Source: Streptococcus xiaochunlingii | GTDB taxonomy: Bacteria; Bacillota; Bacilli; Lactobacillales; Streptococcaceae | Assembly: GCF_006385805.1 (NCBI RefSeq) | Contig: NZ_VFSG01000002.1 | Span: 186,001-250,000 of the forward strand | Reading direction: 5' to 3' | Length of the DNA stretch: 64,000 nucleotides | Shown here: positions 26,364 through 34,319 of the stretch, piece by piece | Numbering within the stretch: the first letter of the stretch is position 1 | Layout of the letters: the number at the start of each line of letters is the position of its first letter | The notes under the pieces: model-generated | The model's database searches: none | Told to the model about the DNA's origin: nothing | The model's input: only the letters and a program-made list of their open reading frames with translations | Made by a program: the position numbers and the translations under genes

Positions 26364-26519
26364 ATGATTATAGGGAGATTATATACGAAATTTTTTGATG
26401 AAAATTACTCACAAGAAATACCTACTCGTATCAAATGTTTAAGAAAAAAGTATAATTTAAAGCAAAGCGACCTAGGTAATGCAGATCAAGTTAGCCAAGT
26501 TGAAAAGGGAGGAATTTGA
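26364..26519 (+). pseudogene. Fragment of an XRE-type helix-turn-helix protein
   Basis: A 51-codon frame ends with T-R-I-K-C-L-R-K-K-Y-N-L-K-Q-S-D-L and V-S-Q-V-E-K-G, the core of an XRE DNA-binding domain, but the helix-turn-helix is short of its usual spacing and stops at TGA 26517. No ribosome site is seen at the ATG. It looks like an internally deleted N-terminus of a regulator, left beside another broken gene. Confidence 0.55.
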
Positions 26520-26525
26520 AAGGAT

Positions 26526-26873
26526 TTGTATCTTTTATTTTTTGTTTCATTTATGCCCTATGCTACTGGAATAGTTAGTAGTCATTTCATGAATCATACG
26601 GCACAGCTCTTTTATGGACTGATCGTTATTGTTTCAACGGTAGCAAACTGGTTTTTACATAAAGTAATTGATAAACCCAATATAGATCAGAAAGAATTAC
26701 TTGAAGCTACCGCACAATATAGGAAGTTATTGATACCTGACCTAATAATTAAAGGAGTGGGATTGATTCTATCCTTAATTCTCTATCCTCCGATTATGAT
26801 GTATAGTGTTTTAATTGCGGCATTTTACATCATAACTTTAAAAACACTATCCGAAAAAAGAGTGAATAACTAA
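26526..26873 (+). pseudogene. TMEM175 (DUF1211) family channel, N-terminally truncated
   Basis: The frame L-L-F-F-V-S-F-M-P-Y-A-T-G-I near the start, then F-Y-G-L-I-V-I-V-S-T-V-A-N-W-F, matches the second half of bacterial TMEM175 potassium-channel proteins, which normally have about 200 residues and begin with an R-x-x-x-F-S-D-G motif. That first half is missing, and the only available start is TTG 26526. It is therefore a remnant, directly after the XRE fragment. Confidence 0.65.
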
Positions 26874-27070
26874 AAAATGGTGATCAAAGTTAGGTGTATT
26901 ATTTTAATGCTTACAGACCTAAACTATTCCCCTATTTATAATCTATTGATTCATATTTTATGAAATTAATCAGTAGATATCGTTCTGAAAAGCCTTGATA
27001 ATACGCTGTTTTTAGTCCAACTGAAACCCATACTTTCCAAACCAGGTCTTACGAAAAGCTTTATTTGTAT

Positions 27071-27120
27071 CAAGTGATTATAAAAGTTATCGGATGTTCT
27101 CATATTCATCGTTAATCTTA
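27071..27120. repeat. Right copy of the imperfect 50-bp repeat at the island edge
   Basis: Direct repeat of 14521-14570 (43 of 50). On the minus strand it ends a 36-codon frame finishing D-K-I-N-D-E-Y-E-N-I-R. Just before it, 27039-27062 reads K-P-G-L-T-K-S-F, a weak echo of the rpsI tail. No intact gene lies between 26874 and 27333. Confidence 0.7.
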
Positions 27121-27209
27121 TCGATCGACATGGACTTTGATTTGTTTAATGAAGGAGAGGAATCATCCCCTAAAAATGGATAGTTCATCTGGCTCATTCA
27201 TGTTCATGT

Positions 27210-27239
27210 AACCAGATAGTCCGATAATTCAACCACTTA
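27210..27239 (+). promoter_or_regulatory. LytTR-type direct-repeat operator, site 1
   Basis: AACCAGATA (27210-27218) and AACCACTTA (27231-27239) repeat at a 21-bp period. The second repeat ends 11 bp before the -35 box, the same distance as at site 2. Confidence 0.7.
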
Positions 27240-27250
27240 TCCAAATTTCC

Positions 27251-27279
27251 TTGTCACCCTTGCCTCTGTTTGCTATAGT
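27251..27279 (+). promoter_or_regulatory. Promoter of the first small membrane protein gene
   Basis: TTGTCA (27251-27256), 17-bp spacer, TATAGT (27274-27279). Confidence 0.8.
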
Positions 27280-27333
27280 AGTATTATCAAAAGAAGCTAG
27301 TCTTCTGATAACATTACAAAAAGAGGTAGTATC

Positions 27334-27645
27334 ATGAAAAAATTAATTGGTTTTGGATTTATCCTTGCAGCTCTCGCCGTCATCACCTTTAGTATCATTG
27401 GTTATCCAAAAATAGATGCCAATCTTTGGCCCTTGGTTCCAGTCGTCTTGTTTGCTTTCTTTACTCTTGAAAATGCACTCAAGAAAGACTACAAGTCCAG
27501 TTTGATTTGTGCAGTGATTGGCTTTATCATTGCCAATGCCATCTATGATCTTCTTCCGATTTCAAATGGGGTCGTGATTACTGCTGGGGTCTTAGCTTGT
27601 CTTGGTTTAGGTTTTCTTTTTCCAGACGCTCCAAAAGAAAAATAA
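27334..27645 (+). CDS. Small membrane protein, LiaF N-terminal-like
   Basis: This 103-residue protein has three or four hydrophobic helices and the start M-K-K-L-I-G-F-G-F-I-L-A-A-L. The layout is like the N-terminal membrane part of the 231-residue protein at 28274; both have a first helix, a W-P-L-V or W-T-L-A second helix, and D-L-L-P-I-S-N-G-V-V or F-L-P-V-S-N-S-V-V later. They appear to be paralogues, this one lacking the C-terminal domain. It shares operator architecture with the LytTR gene 180 bp downstream. The function is unknown; membrane stress sensing or anti-regulator activity is possible. Confidence 0.7.
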   Translation: MKKLIGFGFILAALAVITFSIIGYPKIDANLWPLVPVVLFAFFTLENALKKDYKSSLICAVIGFIIANAIYDLLPISNGVVITAGVLACLGLGFLFPDAPKEK

Positions 27646-27723
27646 TGCTTCCGCTTTTATTCGCTCTGGGGGCTTGGTAGGAAGAGATTTCTTCAGACCA
27701 AGTCCTTTTTAGCTGTCTGAAAT

Positions 27724-27753
27724 AACCACTTAGGGGCTGAAAATAACCACTTA
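27724..27753 (+). promoter_or_regulatory. LytTR-type direct-repeat operator, site 2
   Basis: AACCACTTA occurs at 27724-27732 and again at 27745-27753, a 21-bp period, inside a longer repeat CTGAAA(A)TAACCACTTA. It ends 11 bp before the -35 box of the LytTR gene, which predicts autoregulation. Confidence 0.78.
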
Positions 27754-27764
27754 CTGAAAAGGAC

Positions 27765-27792
27765 TTGTAAGATTTTGAACAGCTGTTATAAT
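27765..27792 (+). promoter_or_regulatory. Promoter of the LytTR operon
   Basis: TTGTAA (27765-27770), 16-bp spacer, TATAAT (27787-27792). Confidence 0.8.
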
Positions 27793-27822
27793 GTTACTAA
27801 CAAAGGTTAAGAAAGGAGTCCT

Positions 27823-28269
27823 ATGAAAGTTAGCATCGAATTAGATCCGCAGATGGATGAGCCAGAAATGATCATTCGGGCTCCTCGATTGACGGAAGAT
27901 GTCGCCCGCTTGCAACAGTTGATCTTGGAGCAAAAAATGACGCCCCTGACCTTTTACAAGGATCGCAGCGAATACTTTGTAGATGTGTCAGAAATTCTCT
28001 TTTTTGAGACAGATGGTGAAAAGATCTATGGGCATACCAGAGAAGAGGCCTATGAGGTTCGTCAAAAACTCTACGAATTGGAAGAGATCTTGCCGATTGC
28101 TTTCTGTCGCATCTCCAAGTCGACCATCGTCAATACAAAGCAGATTTATTCCATCGAAAAATCTTTTTCGGGAACCAGTACAGTGAATTTTTATCAAACC
28201 CACAAACAGGTACACGTGTCCCGACACTATTATCAACTCTTAAAAGAACGGTTAAAGGAAATGAGGTAA
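27823..28269 (+). CDS. LytTR family DNA-binding regulator
   Basis: This 148-residue stand-alone regulator has no receiver domain. The LytTR domain (about 45-148) shows I-L-F-F-E-T-D-G-E-K-I-Y, then F-C-R-I-S-K-S-T-I-V-N, and V-S-R-H-Y-Y-Q-L-L-K-E-R-L. LytTR proteins bind pairs of 9-bp direct repeats two helical turns apart, exactly what lies in front of this gene and the previous one. Such regulators often sit beside membrane proteins that hold them inactive (LytTR regulatory systems such as HdrRM and BrsRM). AAGGAG precedes the start. Confidence 0.88.
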   Translation: MKVSIELDPQMDEPEMIIRAPRLTEDVARLQQLILEQKMTPLTFYKDRSEYFVDVSEILFFETDGEKIYGHTREEAYEVRQKLYELEEILPIAFCRISKSTIVNTKQIYSIEKSFSGTSTVNFYQTHKQVHVSRHYYQLLKERLKEMR

Positions 28270-28273
28270 CAAG

Positions 28274-28969
28274 ATGAAAAATAAATTAATTGGGATTTTC
28301 TTAATCCTCCTAGCAGCTCTAGTGCTCTTACAAGGCTATTTTGTAAAATGGGAAATCAGTATTTGGACGCTGGCTTGGGTTGTTTTGCTAGCAGTCCTTT
28401 CTCTCTCAAGTTTTTTGAAGCGGCACTTTGGCTGGGGCTTCCTATATGGGATCTTGGCCCTCTTCTCCCTTAATGGCCAATATCATTTTCTTCCGGTATC
28501 CAACTCGGTGGTCATCTTTTCTTCTATTTTAGCGGTGATTGGTCTGAATATTCTCTTTAAGCCCTCTAAAAAAGCAAAAGCGACTTGGAACTCCTACTCA
28601 GCAGGATCATCTTCCCAAACTGCTGGCAATGACATCGACGTCTCCTTCTCTACAGTGACCAAGTATTTGAATGACCAGAATTTTACGGGCGGAAGTGCGG
28701 ATGTGAGCTTAGGAGAAGCTTCTATCTATTTTGACAATTGCCGGATCGAAGGGCCGTCAGCTCAGTTTGCGGTGGATGTTTCCCTTGGAAGTTTGAGTCT
28801 CTATGTCCCGAGCGACTGGCGGGTTCATGTCAATGTAGAAAGTTCTCTGTCAGCTATCCAACACCAGGAAAATCCTAGAAATTTAACCAGCAAAGACTTT
28901 TATATCGTCGGAGAGGTCTCACTGGGGAACCTAGAAATCATCTATGTAGGTGAGAATTCCTTTTCATAA
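28274..28969 (+). CDS. LiaF-like membrane protein with C-terminal LiaF domain
   Basis: This 231-residue protein has about four N-terminal helices (to about residue 95), a short linker rich in Ser and Thr, then a beta-rich cytoplasmic domain. That domain repeats the motif D-V-S-L-G-E-A / D-V-S-L-G-S-L / E-V-S-L-G-N-L-E, typical of the LiaF/DUF2154 cell-wall-active-antibiotic response fold. It starts 4 bases after the LytTR gene, so it is co-expressed and may act as its membrane partner. The ligand is unknown. Confidence 0.78.
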   Translation: MKNKLIGIFLILLAALVLLQGYFVKWEISIWTLAWVVLLAVLSLSSFLKRHFGWGFLYGILALFSLNGQYHFLPVSNSVVIFSSILAVIGLNILFKPSKKAKATWNSYSAGSSSQTAGNDIDVSFSTVTKYLNDQNFTGGSADVSLGEASIYFDNCRIEGPSAQFAVDVSLGSLSLYVPSDWRVHVNVESSLSAIQHQENPRNLTSKDFYIVGEVSLGNLEIIYVGENSFS

Positions 28970-29087
28970 GCCGATCTAAGAAAAACTTATTCAAAGGTCT
29001 TGCCAAGAGAAAGTTTTTTTGGTAATATAGTACGGTATGTGGTGCTAGCACATCCGTAATATTAGATCTAATAGGAGGCAAAACAGA

Positions 29088-29276
29088 ATGGCTAAAGTAT
29101 GTTATTTCACTGGTCGTAAGACTGTATCAGGAAACAACCGTTCACACGCGATGAACCAAACCAAACGTGCCGTAAAACCAAACCTTCAAAAAGTAACTGT
29201 CCTTATCGATGGTAAACCTAAAAAAGTTTGGGCTTCAGCTCGTGCATTGAAATCTGGTAAAGTAGAACGCGTTTAA
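29088..29276 (+). CDS. rpmB: 50S ribosomal protein L28
   Basis: This 62-residue basic protein begins [12 protein letters not shown] and contains S-H-A-M-N-Q-T-K-R, characteristic of bacterial L28. It belongs to the large ribosomal subunit. A hairpin-rich leader (ACGG-ATGTG with GCACAT-CCGT, about 29031-29057) precedes AGGAGG and may mediate autoregulation. A weak terminator (AGGATC/GGTCCT, about 29285-29312) follows. Codon use is that of highly expressed genes. Confidence 0.96.
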   Translation: MAKVCYFTGRKTVSGNNRSHAMNQTKRAVKPNLQKVTVLIDGKPKKVWASARALKSGKVERV

Positions 29277-29431
29277 TCAGAAATGAGGATCTCTTGGAGG
29301 TCCTTTTCTTTTTTCTTCATTTTTCCTCTTTTTGGACATTTGTATCAACCGATAGGAGAAAGATGTATCCCTTTTACACGCGCCCTCTTTTATGGTAAAA
29401 TAGAATATAAAATACTTTTGAGGTAGAAATT

Positions 29432-29797
29432 ATGACAGTAAAAATCAATACAAAAGATGGTCAAATTGAATTGACCGATGATGTCATCGCAACTGTTGTA
29501 GGCGGTGCAGCCACTGAAATTTTTGGAGTGGTTGGGATGGCTAGCAAAAACGCGATTAAAGATAATTTCCAAGCTCTCTTAGGTAAGGAAAACTACTCTA
29601 AGGGTGTCGTTGTGAAAACAGCGGAAGCAGGAAGTATTGCGGTTGATGTTTACACTGTTTTGAGCTATGGTACAAAGATTAGCGAAGTCTCAAAAAATAT
29701 TCAAGAGCGTGTCAAATTCAGTCTAGAAAATCAACTTGGAATCACAACGGATACAGTCAACGTCTATATCCAAAACATTAAAATTGTGGGAGAATAA
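29432..29797 (+). CDS. Asp23/Gls24 family protein (YloU-like)
   Basis: This 121-residue protein of the alkaline-shock Asp23 family has G-G-A-A-T-E-I-F-G-V-V-G-M-A near 24-37 and the C-terminal V-N-V-Y-I-Q-N-I-K. In Firmicutes it is almost always encoded directly before the DAK2-domain fatty acid kinase, as here (2-base gap after its stop), but its biochemical role is not settled; it may help organise the membrane-proximal complex. Confidence 0.9.
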   Translation: MTVKINTKDGQIELTDDVIATVVGGAATEIFGVVGMASKNAIKDNFQALLGKENYSKGVVVKTAEAGSIAVDVYTVLSYGTKISEVSKNIQERVKFSLENQLGITTDTVNVYIQNIKIVGE

Positions 29798-29799
29798 TC

Positions 29800-31464
29800 G
29801 TGTCTAAAATTACAACTAGTTTATTTCAAGAAATGGTCCAAGCAGGGGCTACTCGCTTAAATAAACAAGCCGAGTATGTCAATTCATTGAACGTTTTTCC
29901 TGTACCAGACGGTGATACTGGAACCAATATGGGGATGACCATTGAAAATGGTGCAAAAGAAGTAGCCGATCGCTCTGCTTCAACTGTTGGAGAAGCAGCA
30001 AATATCTTTGCGAAAGGGCTTTTGATGGGAGCGCGTGGAAACTCAGGAGTCATTACTTCTCAGTTGTTCCGCGGATTTTCCCAAAGTGTCAAAGACAAGG
30101 ATGAATTGGATGGAGCAGCTCTTGCGGCAGCCTTTCAAGCAGGGGTTGAAGTAGCCTATAAAGCGGTAATGAAGCCTGTAGAAGGAACCATCTTGACCGT
30201 TTCTCGTGGTGCTGCCATCGGTGCCAAGAAAAAAGCAGAATCTACCAATGATGCGGTCGAAGTCATGCGTGCGGCCCTTGAAGGAGCTAAGACAGCTCTT
30301 GCCAAAACACCAGATATGCTTCCTGTATTGAAGGAAGTTGGTGTAGTGGACTCTGGTGGTCAAGGTTTGGTCTTCATTTATGAAGGGTTCCTATCAGCTT
30401 TGACAGGAGAATTCATCGCTTCTGAAGAATTTGTGGCGACTCCAGCAACCATGTCAGAAATGATCAACGCAGAGCACCACAAGTCCGTAGCGGGCCATGT
30501 GGAAACCGAAGATATCACCTTTGGTTACTGTACAGAGATCATGGTGGCTTTGAAACAAGGTCCAACCTATGTCAAAAACTTTGACTACGATGAATTCCGT
30601 AACTATTTGAACAATCTTGGGGATTCTCTACTAGTCGTTAACGATGATGAAATCGTCAAAGTCCATGTCCATACTGAAGATCCAGGTCTTGTTATGCAAG
30701 AAGGATTGAAATATGGTAGCTTGGTCAAGGTAAAAGTCGACAACATGCGCAACCAGCACGAAGCACAAGTTGAAAAAGAAGAGCGTCAAGCGAAACCAGC
30801 TGAAGCAAAAGAATATGCCATCATCGCAGTCGTTGCGGGTGACGGATTAGCGGATATCTTCAAAGCGCAAGGTGTGGATTACATCATCTCTGGTGGTCAA
30901 ACTATGAACCCATCAACAGAAGACTTTGTCAAAGCTGTTGAAGAGTTGAATGCGCGCAACATCATTATCTTGCCAAATAACAAAAATATCTTGATGGCCG
31001 CTCAATCAGCAGCAGAAGTCATTGAACAACCTGCAGCTGTAGTAGAGACCAAGACCATCCCTCAAGGATTGACCAGTCTTCTTGCCTTCGATGAAAGCAA
31101 GTCTATCGAAGAAAACTACGAGCGCATGAGCGCTTCATTGGAAGATGTTGTTTCAGGTAGTGTGACGACAGCCGTTCGTGATACCACTATTGATGGTCTT
31201 GAAATCCATGAAAACGACAATCTTGGAATGGTTGATGGTAAAATCGTTGTTTCCAATCCAGATATGATGGAAACCTTGACTGCTACCTTTGATAAGATGT
31301 TGGACGAAGATAGTGAAATTGTCACGATCTATATCGGTGAAGATGGTCAAGAAGATCTGGCCAATGAGTTGGCTCAAAACTTGATGGCTAAATATGAAGA
31401 TGTCGAAGTCGAAATTCATCAAGGAAATCAACCAGTTTACCCATACTTGTTTAGCGTCGAATAA
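29800..31464 (+). CDS. fakA: Fatty acid kinase subunit A-like protein (YloV, DAK2 domain)
   Basis: This ATP-binding kinase component phosphorylates fatty acids held by FakB proteins, feeding exogenous fatty acids into phospholipid synthesis. The 554-residue protein has the N-terminal DAK2 domain, with nucleotide/metal motif N-V-F-P-V-P-D-G-D-T-G-T-N-M near 27-40 and G-A-R-G-N-S-G-V near 77-84. A middle region with D-E-I-V-K-V-H-V-H-T-E-D-P-G and a C-terminal domain containing Y-I-G-E-D-G follow. It starts with GTG two bases after the Asp23 gene stop. Confidence 0.9.
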   Translation: MSKITTSLFQEMVQAGATRLNKQAEYVNSLNVFPVPDGDTGTNMGMTIENGAKEVADRSASTVGEAANIFAKGLLMGARGNSGVITSQLFRGFSQSVKDKDELDGAALAAAFQAGVEVAYKAVMKPVEGTILTVSRGAAIGAKKKAESTNDAVEVMRAALEGAKTALAKTPDMLPVLKEVGVVDSGGQGLVFIYEGFLSALTGEFIASEEFVATPATMSEMINAEHHKSVAGHVETEDITFGYCTEIMVALKQGPTYVKNFDYDEFRNYLNNLGDSLLVVNDDEIVKVHVHTEDPGLVMQEGLKYGSLVKVKVDNMRNQHEAQVEKEERQAKPAEAKEYAIIAVVAGDGLADIFKAQGVDYIISGGQTMNPSTEDFVKAVEELNARNIIILPNNKNILMAAQSAAEVIEQPAAVVETKTIPQGLTSLLAFDESKSIEENYERMSASLEDVVSGSVTTAVRDTTIDGLEIHENDNLGMVDGKIVVSNPDMMETLTATFDKMLDEDSEIVTIYIGEDGQEDLANELAQNLMAKYEDVEVEIHQGNQPVYPYLFSVE

Positions 31465-31490
31465 TCAAAAGATTTCAAAAATAGAAAGAA

Positions 31491-31526
31491 AAAGAGCCAA
31501 AAAAATGATTTTTTAGCTCTTTTTTT
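31491..31526 (+). terminator. Terminator after fakA
   Basis: AAAGAGC plus an A-run pairs with a T-run plus GCTCTTT, followed by T. Confidence 0.82.
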
Positions 31527-31625
31527 GGTAAAAAAAGCTTTATGAAAGCGATTAGATAGGTGTTTTTAGACAATTTTTGTTTGATATGTTATACTTTAGA
31601 AAAATAGAAATAGGAGAAAAAGCAC

Positions 31626-32195
31626 ATGAAAAAGGTAATCTGCTTTTTAGGAGCTTTGCTTTTTGTGATGACAGGTTGTGCCACTAAGTCTCAATCCACA
31701 GAAACATCAAAAAGCTCAACCACTACTTCGATAGAAAAAAGTGAAACTGTTACAAGTGAGGCAAAGGAAGAAACCAAAGTTCTCACTGCAGAAATCAATG
31801 GCAATCAACATCGCTACACCATCACGACAAAAGGTGACAAGGTTCAGAAATTGAAGTTAGATGTTTTGTCGGCCCTACCTGAAAAAATAGCTACTAATTC
31901 AGCTAACCTAAGTCCTGAAGAGATGACAAAAATTATTAATGAAGGCTTGCAGTCAGATTCAGAATACACAGCACTGAAAGACATGGCTGGCTTCAATATC
32001 GAATATAAGGTCACTCCAGAGAAAAAATTAGCTTCAACAGTTTCTGTTGATATGGAAACCATTGATTGGGACAAGGTCAAAGACTTATCTTACTTTAAAG
32101 ATCTCGGTATTGGTGATCTAAAAGACATCAAGGCCTCTACTGTTTTCACAGGATTAAAACTCCACGGTTTCAAAGAAGAAACGCCAGCACTATAG
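31626..32195 (+). CDS. DUF1307 family lipoprotein
   Basis: This 189-residue exported lipoprotein has a signal peptide ending in the lipobox V-M-T-G-C (Cys18), a Ser/Thr/Glu-rich linker to about 58, then a DUF1307 (YehR-like) domain with R-Y-T-I-T-T-K-G-D-K-V-Q-K-L. The role of this family is unknown; it is surface-anchored on the membrane. A promoter-like region and AGGAG precede it. It is monocistronic between two terminators. Confidence 0.82.
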   Translation: MKKVICFLGALLFVMTGCATKSQSTETSKSSTTTSIEKSETVTSEAKEETKVLTAEINGNQHRYTITTKGDKVQKLKLDVLSALPEKIATNSANLSPEEMTKIINEGLQSDSEYTALKDMAGFNIEYKVTPEKKLASTVSVDMETIDWDKVKDLSYFKDLGIGDLKDIKASTVFTGLKLHGFKEETPAL

Positions 32196-32222
32196 GTTCG
32201 GACTCATGTCCGGCCTTTTTTT
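32195..32222 (+). terminator. Terminator after the lipoprotein gene
   Basis: GGTTCGGAC, loop TCAT, GTCCGGCC and a long T-run. It starts at the stop codon. Confidence 0.85.
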
Positions 32223-32229
32223 ATTTTCT

Positions 32230-32294
32230 ATGACATTTGTCATGTGAGCCAGTGACAAAATCATCTAGTGGCAACTTTTACCTTTGGCTATAAT
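32230..32294 (+). promoter_or_regulatory. Promoter region of the ABC/two-component operon with palindrome
   Basis: ATGACATTTGTCAT (32230-32243) has perfect 6-bp arms and is followed by a further AGTGACA half-site (32251-32257). TATAAT is at 32289-32294, but no usable -35 hexamer stands 16-18 bp upstream, suggesting an activator-dependent promoter with the palindrome as response-regulator site. Confidence 0.6.
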
Positions 32295-32320
32295 ATAGTC
32301 AGAAAGTGAGAGGTATAAAA

Positions 32321-32512
32321 ATGAAACAGTGGTTAATGAAAGTTTTTACGATGACAATTATTGGAATGGTCGTTTATTTAATATTTTCAGGAGATGATAG
32401 TCTTTATTACCATTTCCCATGGGAATTGTTTGCGGGAATTGGAATCATGAGCTGGGCTGTTCAAGAAGTGTTGAAAATGGTCAAGGCTGTTAAAAAGGAG
32501 ATGGAGCAATGA
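32321..32512 (+). CDS. Small membrane protein heading the ABC/two-component operon
   Basis: This 63-residue protein has one or two hydrophobic helices (about 5-22 and 35-52) and a charged C-terminus V-K-K-E-M-E-Q. I do not recognise the family. It overlaps the next small membrane gene by 4 bases (ATGA), and the two look like a pair. ATG 32321 follows GAGAGG; an upstream in-frame start at 32306 lies before that ribosome site. It could be a sensor accessory or immunity-like protein. Confidence 0.65.
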   Translation: MKQWLMKVFTMTIIGMVVYLIFSGDDSLYYHFPWELFAGIGIMSWAVQEVLKMVKAVKKEMEQ

Positions 32513-32706
32513 ATAAGAAACTAGAAATTGGCTGGATGTTTGCTTTGTGTATGGTCCTCTGGGTAACTGAGCAGATGACGGGTTGGTTCTCTGCCCATTT
32601 CCCTAGCTGGTTTTTCCAAACGGTTTGGGGAGTGACCTTAGTCGTCTCTGTCATCATTCCAGCTGGCCAAATCTGGTTGAAAGGAGAGCATCATGAGTGT
32701 CATTAG
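32509..32706 (+). CDS. Second small membrane protein of the operon
   Basis: This 65-residue protein has two hydrophobic helices (about 9-23 and 34-55) joined by a Trp/Phe-rich loop, and ends in G-E-H-H-E-C-H, a histidine/cysteine tail that could bind metal. It is tightly coupled on both sides, overlapping the previous gene by 4 and the ABC ATPase gene by 14 bases. I do not recognise the family. Confidence 0.65.
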   Translation: MNKKLEIGWMFALCMVLWVTEQMTGWFSAHFPSWFFQTVWGVTLVVSVIIPAGQIWLKGEHHECH

Positions 32707-33574
32707 AGTTGAGAGTTTGAAGAAAAGTATTAAAGGGAAAATGATTCTAGAAGACCTTTCTTTCAAGGTTGAACGAGGAGACTGTTTGGCCTTGATTGGG
32801 CCAAACGGAGCAGGGAAGACAACCTTGATGAATTGTCTCCTAGGAGATATAAAGGCAACAGCTGGAATCATTGAAGTGGAGGGAAAAGCTCCTGGTCATC
32901 CTCAATTAAAGGCTAGTGTCTCTTATCTTCCTCAAGAGAATGCCATCGTGCAAAAGCTAACCGTGCAGGAACTGATCAGCTTCTTTCGCTCTATTTATCC
33001 CCAACCCTTAACGGTCAATGAAATCGATGATCTATTGCGTTTTACTCCAGAACAAAAGAAGCAATTGGCCAGTAAGCTGTCTGGTGGGCAAAAACGTCTC
33101 CTATCCTTTGTACTGACCTTGATTGGTCGTCCCAGTCTGCTATTTTTAGATGAGCCAACGGCCGCTATGGATACGTCCACTCGCCAACGCTTTTGGGAGA
33201 TTGTTGAGCATTTAAAAGATCAAGGTGTGACCATTGTCTATTCTTCCCATTACATCGAGGAAGTAGAGCATACAGCCGACCGGATCCTGGTCTTGCATCA
33301 GGGACGTTTGCTTCGGGATACGACTCCTCTCGCTATGAGAAGTGAAGAGGTAGAAAAACATTTCACCCTGCCTTTGCGCTACCGAGCTCTAGTGGCAGGG
33401 ATGGACGGAATTGGTCAAGTGACGGTCAAACCAGATGCTCTTCAAGTTGTGACAGGCGATGCCAATTGCTTGTGGACGCGATTGCAAGAAGAAGGATGTT
33501 CGATCCAAGAGATCGAAGTGACCAATCGAAGTTTATTAGATTCTATTTTTGAAAATACAAAGGAAGTAGGTTGA
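32693..33574 (+). CDS. ABC transporter ATP-binding protein
   Basis: This 293-residue exporter ATPase has Walker A G-P-N-G-A-G-K-T-T near 37-45, signature L-S-G-G-Q-K-R near 129, Walker B L-L-F-L-D-E-P-T near 149 and H-loop S-S-H-Y. The C-terminal extension of about 80 residues is usual for ABC-2 drug and lantibiotic-resistance systems. With the permease and DesKR-like proteins that follow it matches the order of Bacillus yvfRSTU/lnr-type loci, where the sensor responds to the compound that is exported. Confidence 0.88.
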   Translation: MSVIRVESLKKSIKGKMILEDLSFKVERGDCLALIGPNGAGKTTLMNCLLGDIKATAGIIEVEGKAPGHPQLKASVSYLPQENAIVQKLTVQELISFFRSIYPQPLTVNEIDDLLRFTPEQKKQLASKLSGGQKRLLSFVLTLIGRPSLLFLDEPTAAMDTSTRQRFWEIVEHLKDQGVTIVYSSHYIEEVEHTADRILVLHQGRLLRDTTPLAMRSEEVEKHFTLPLRYRALVAGMDGIGQVTVKPDALQVVTGDANCLWTRLQEEGCSIQEIEVTNRSLLDSIFENTKEVG

Positions 33575-33578
33575 GAAG

Positions 33579-34319
33579 ATGAAACGCATGAAAGCTCTCG
33601 GCGTGGTTGAGTGGCATTTGACCAGACGCCAAGCCATTTATTACTTGTTATCAATTGGGATGCCTACGGCCTTCTATCTCTTTTTTTCAGGGATGTACCA
33701 GGACACACCAGGGGCACCGTCTCATTTTATGAGGGATTATCTCCTCTCCATGACGGCTTTTTCCATGATGTCTACAGCCCTATTTTCCTTTCCTACGGTT
33801 CTTGAAACCGATCGACTTAATAATTGGCAAAAAGTCTTGCGCCATACCCCCGTATCTATGGTAGAATATTATCTAATAAAGGTTGCGGGTCTCTTTGTCG
33901 ACTTTCTCCTCTCTATTGGGGTCGTCTTTACCGTGGGTCATGTGGTGCGCCATGTGAACATGCCCTTACAGGATTGGATCTTAGCAGCCTTCCTTCTCAT
34001 CCTAGGAAGTCTAGCTTTTGTAGCTATCGGTCTGGTCTTGACCTTGCTTCCTTCCAGTCAATTGATGTCGGTTGCGGGCAACCTCCTCTATATGGGACTG
34101 GCTGTCATGGGTGGCCTATGGATGCCGATTAGTGTCTTTCCAGAATGGATGCAGGCTATTGGCAAATGCCTGCCAACCTATCAATTGATGGAACTGATCA
34201 AGACCTTTTTAAATAAGGACCAGGTTAATGTCTTTGCTAGTCTTTATTTAAGCTTGTTTACCTTGCTCTTGTTTGCTCTTGTCATCGTTTATCGTCGTCA
34301 TTCTGAGGTTCGTTCATGA
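33579..34319 (+). CDS. ABC-2 type permease
   Basis: This 246-residue membrane protein has six predicted helices. An N-terminal cytoplasmic stretch leads into Y-Y-L-L-S-I-G-M-P-T-A-F-Y-L-F-F, and G-G-L-W-M-P-I-S-V-F-P-E-W-M-Q near 186-200 is the conserved motif before the last helices of ABC-2 drug exporters. It is the partner of the preceding ATPase and overlaps the histidine kinase gene by 4 bases (ATGA). The cargo is unknown. Confidence 0.87.
   Translation: MKRMKALGVVEWHLTRRQAIYYLLSIGMPTAFYLFFSGMYQDTPGAPSHFMRDYLLSMTAFSMMSTALFSFPTVLETDRLNNWQKVLRHTPVSMVEYYLIKVAGLFVDFLLSIGVVFTVGHVVRHVNMPLQDWILAAFLLILGSLAFVAIGLVLTLLPSSQLMSVAGNLLYMGLAVMGGLWMPISVFPEWMQAIGKCLPTYQLMELIKTFLNKDQVNVFASLYLSLFTLLLFALVIVYRRHSEVRS

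Noticed and set aside
26940..27240. A 36-codon minus-strand frame ending in the 50-bp repeat as a functional small gene
   Set aside because: It lacks a ribosome site, and the related copy at 14521 is cut by a stop, so both are better read as relics.
27720..27753. AAATAACCACTTA repeats as the start of a CRISPR or microsatellite
   Set aside because: There are only two units, and their 21-bp period and position before a -35 box fit a LytTR operator far better.
31626..32195. Reading the DUF1307 lipoprotein as part of the following ABC/two-component operon
   Set aside because: A strong terminator begins at its stop codon and a separate promoter region follows.
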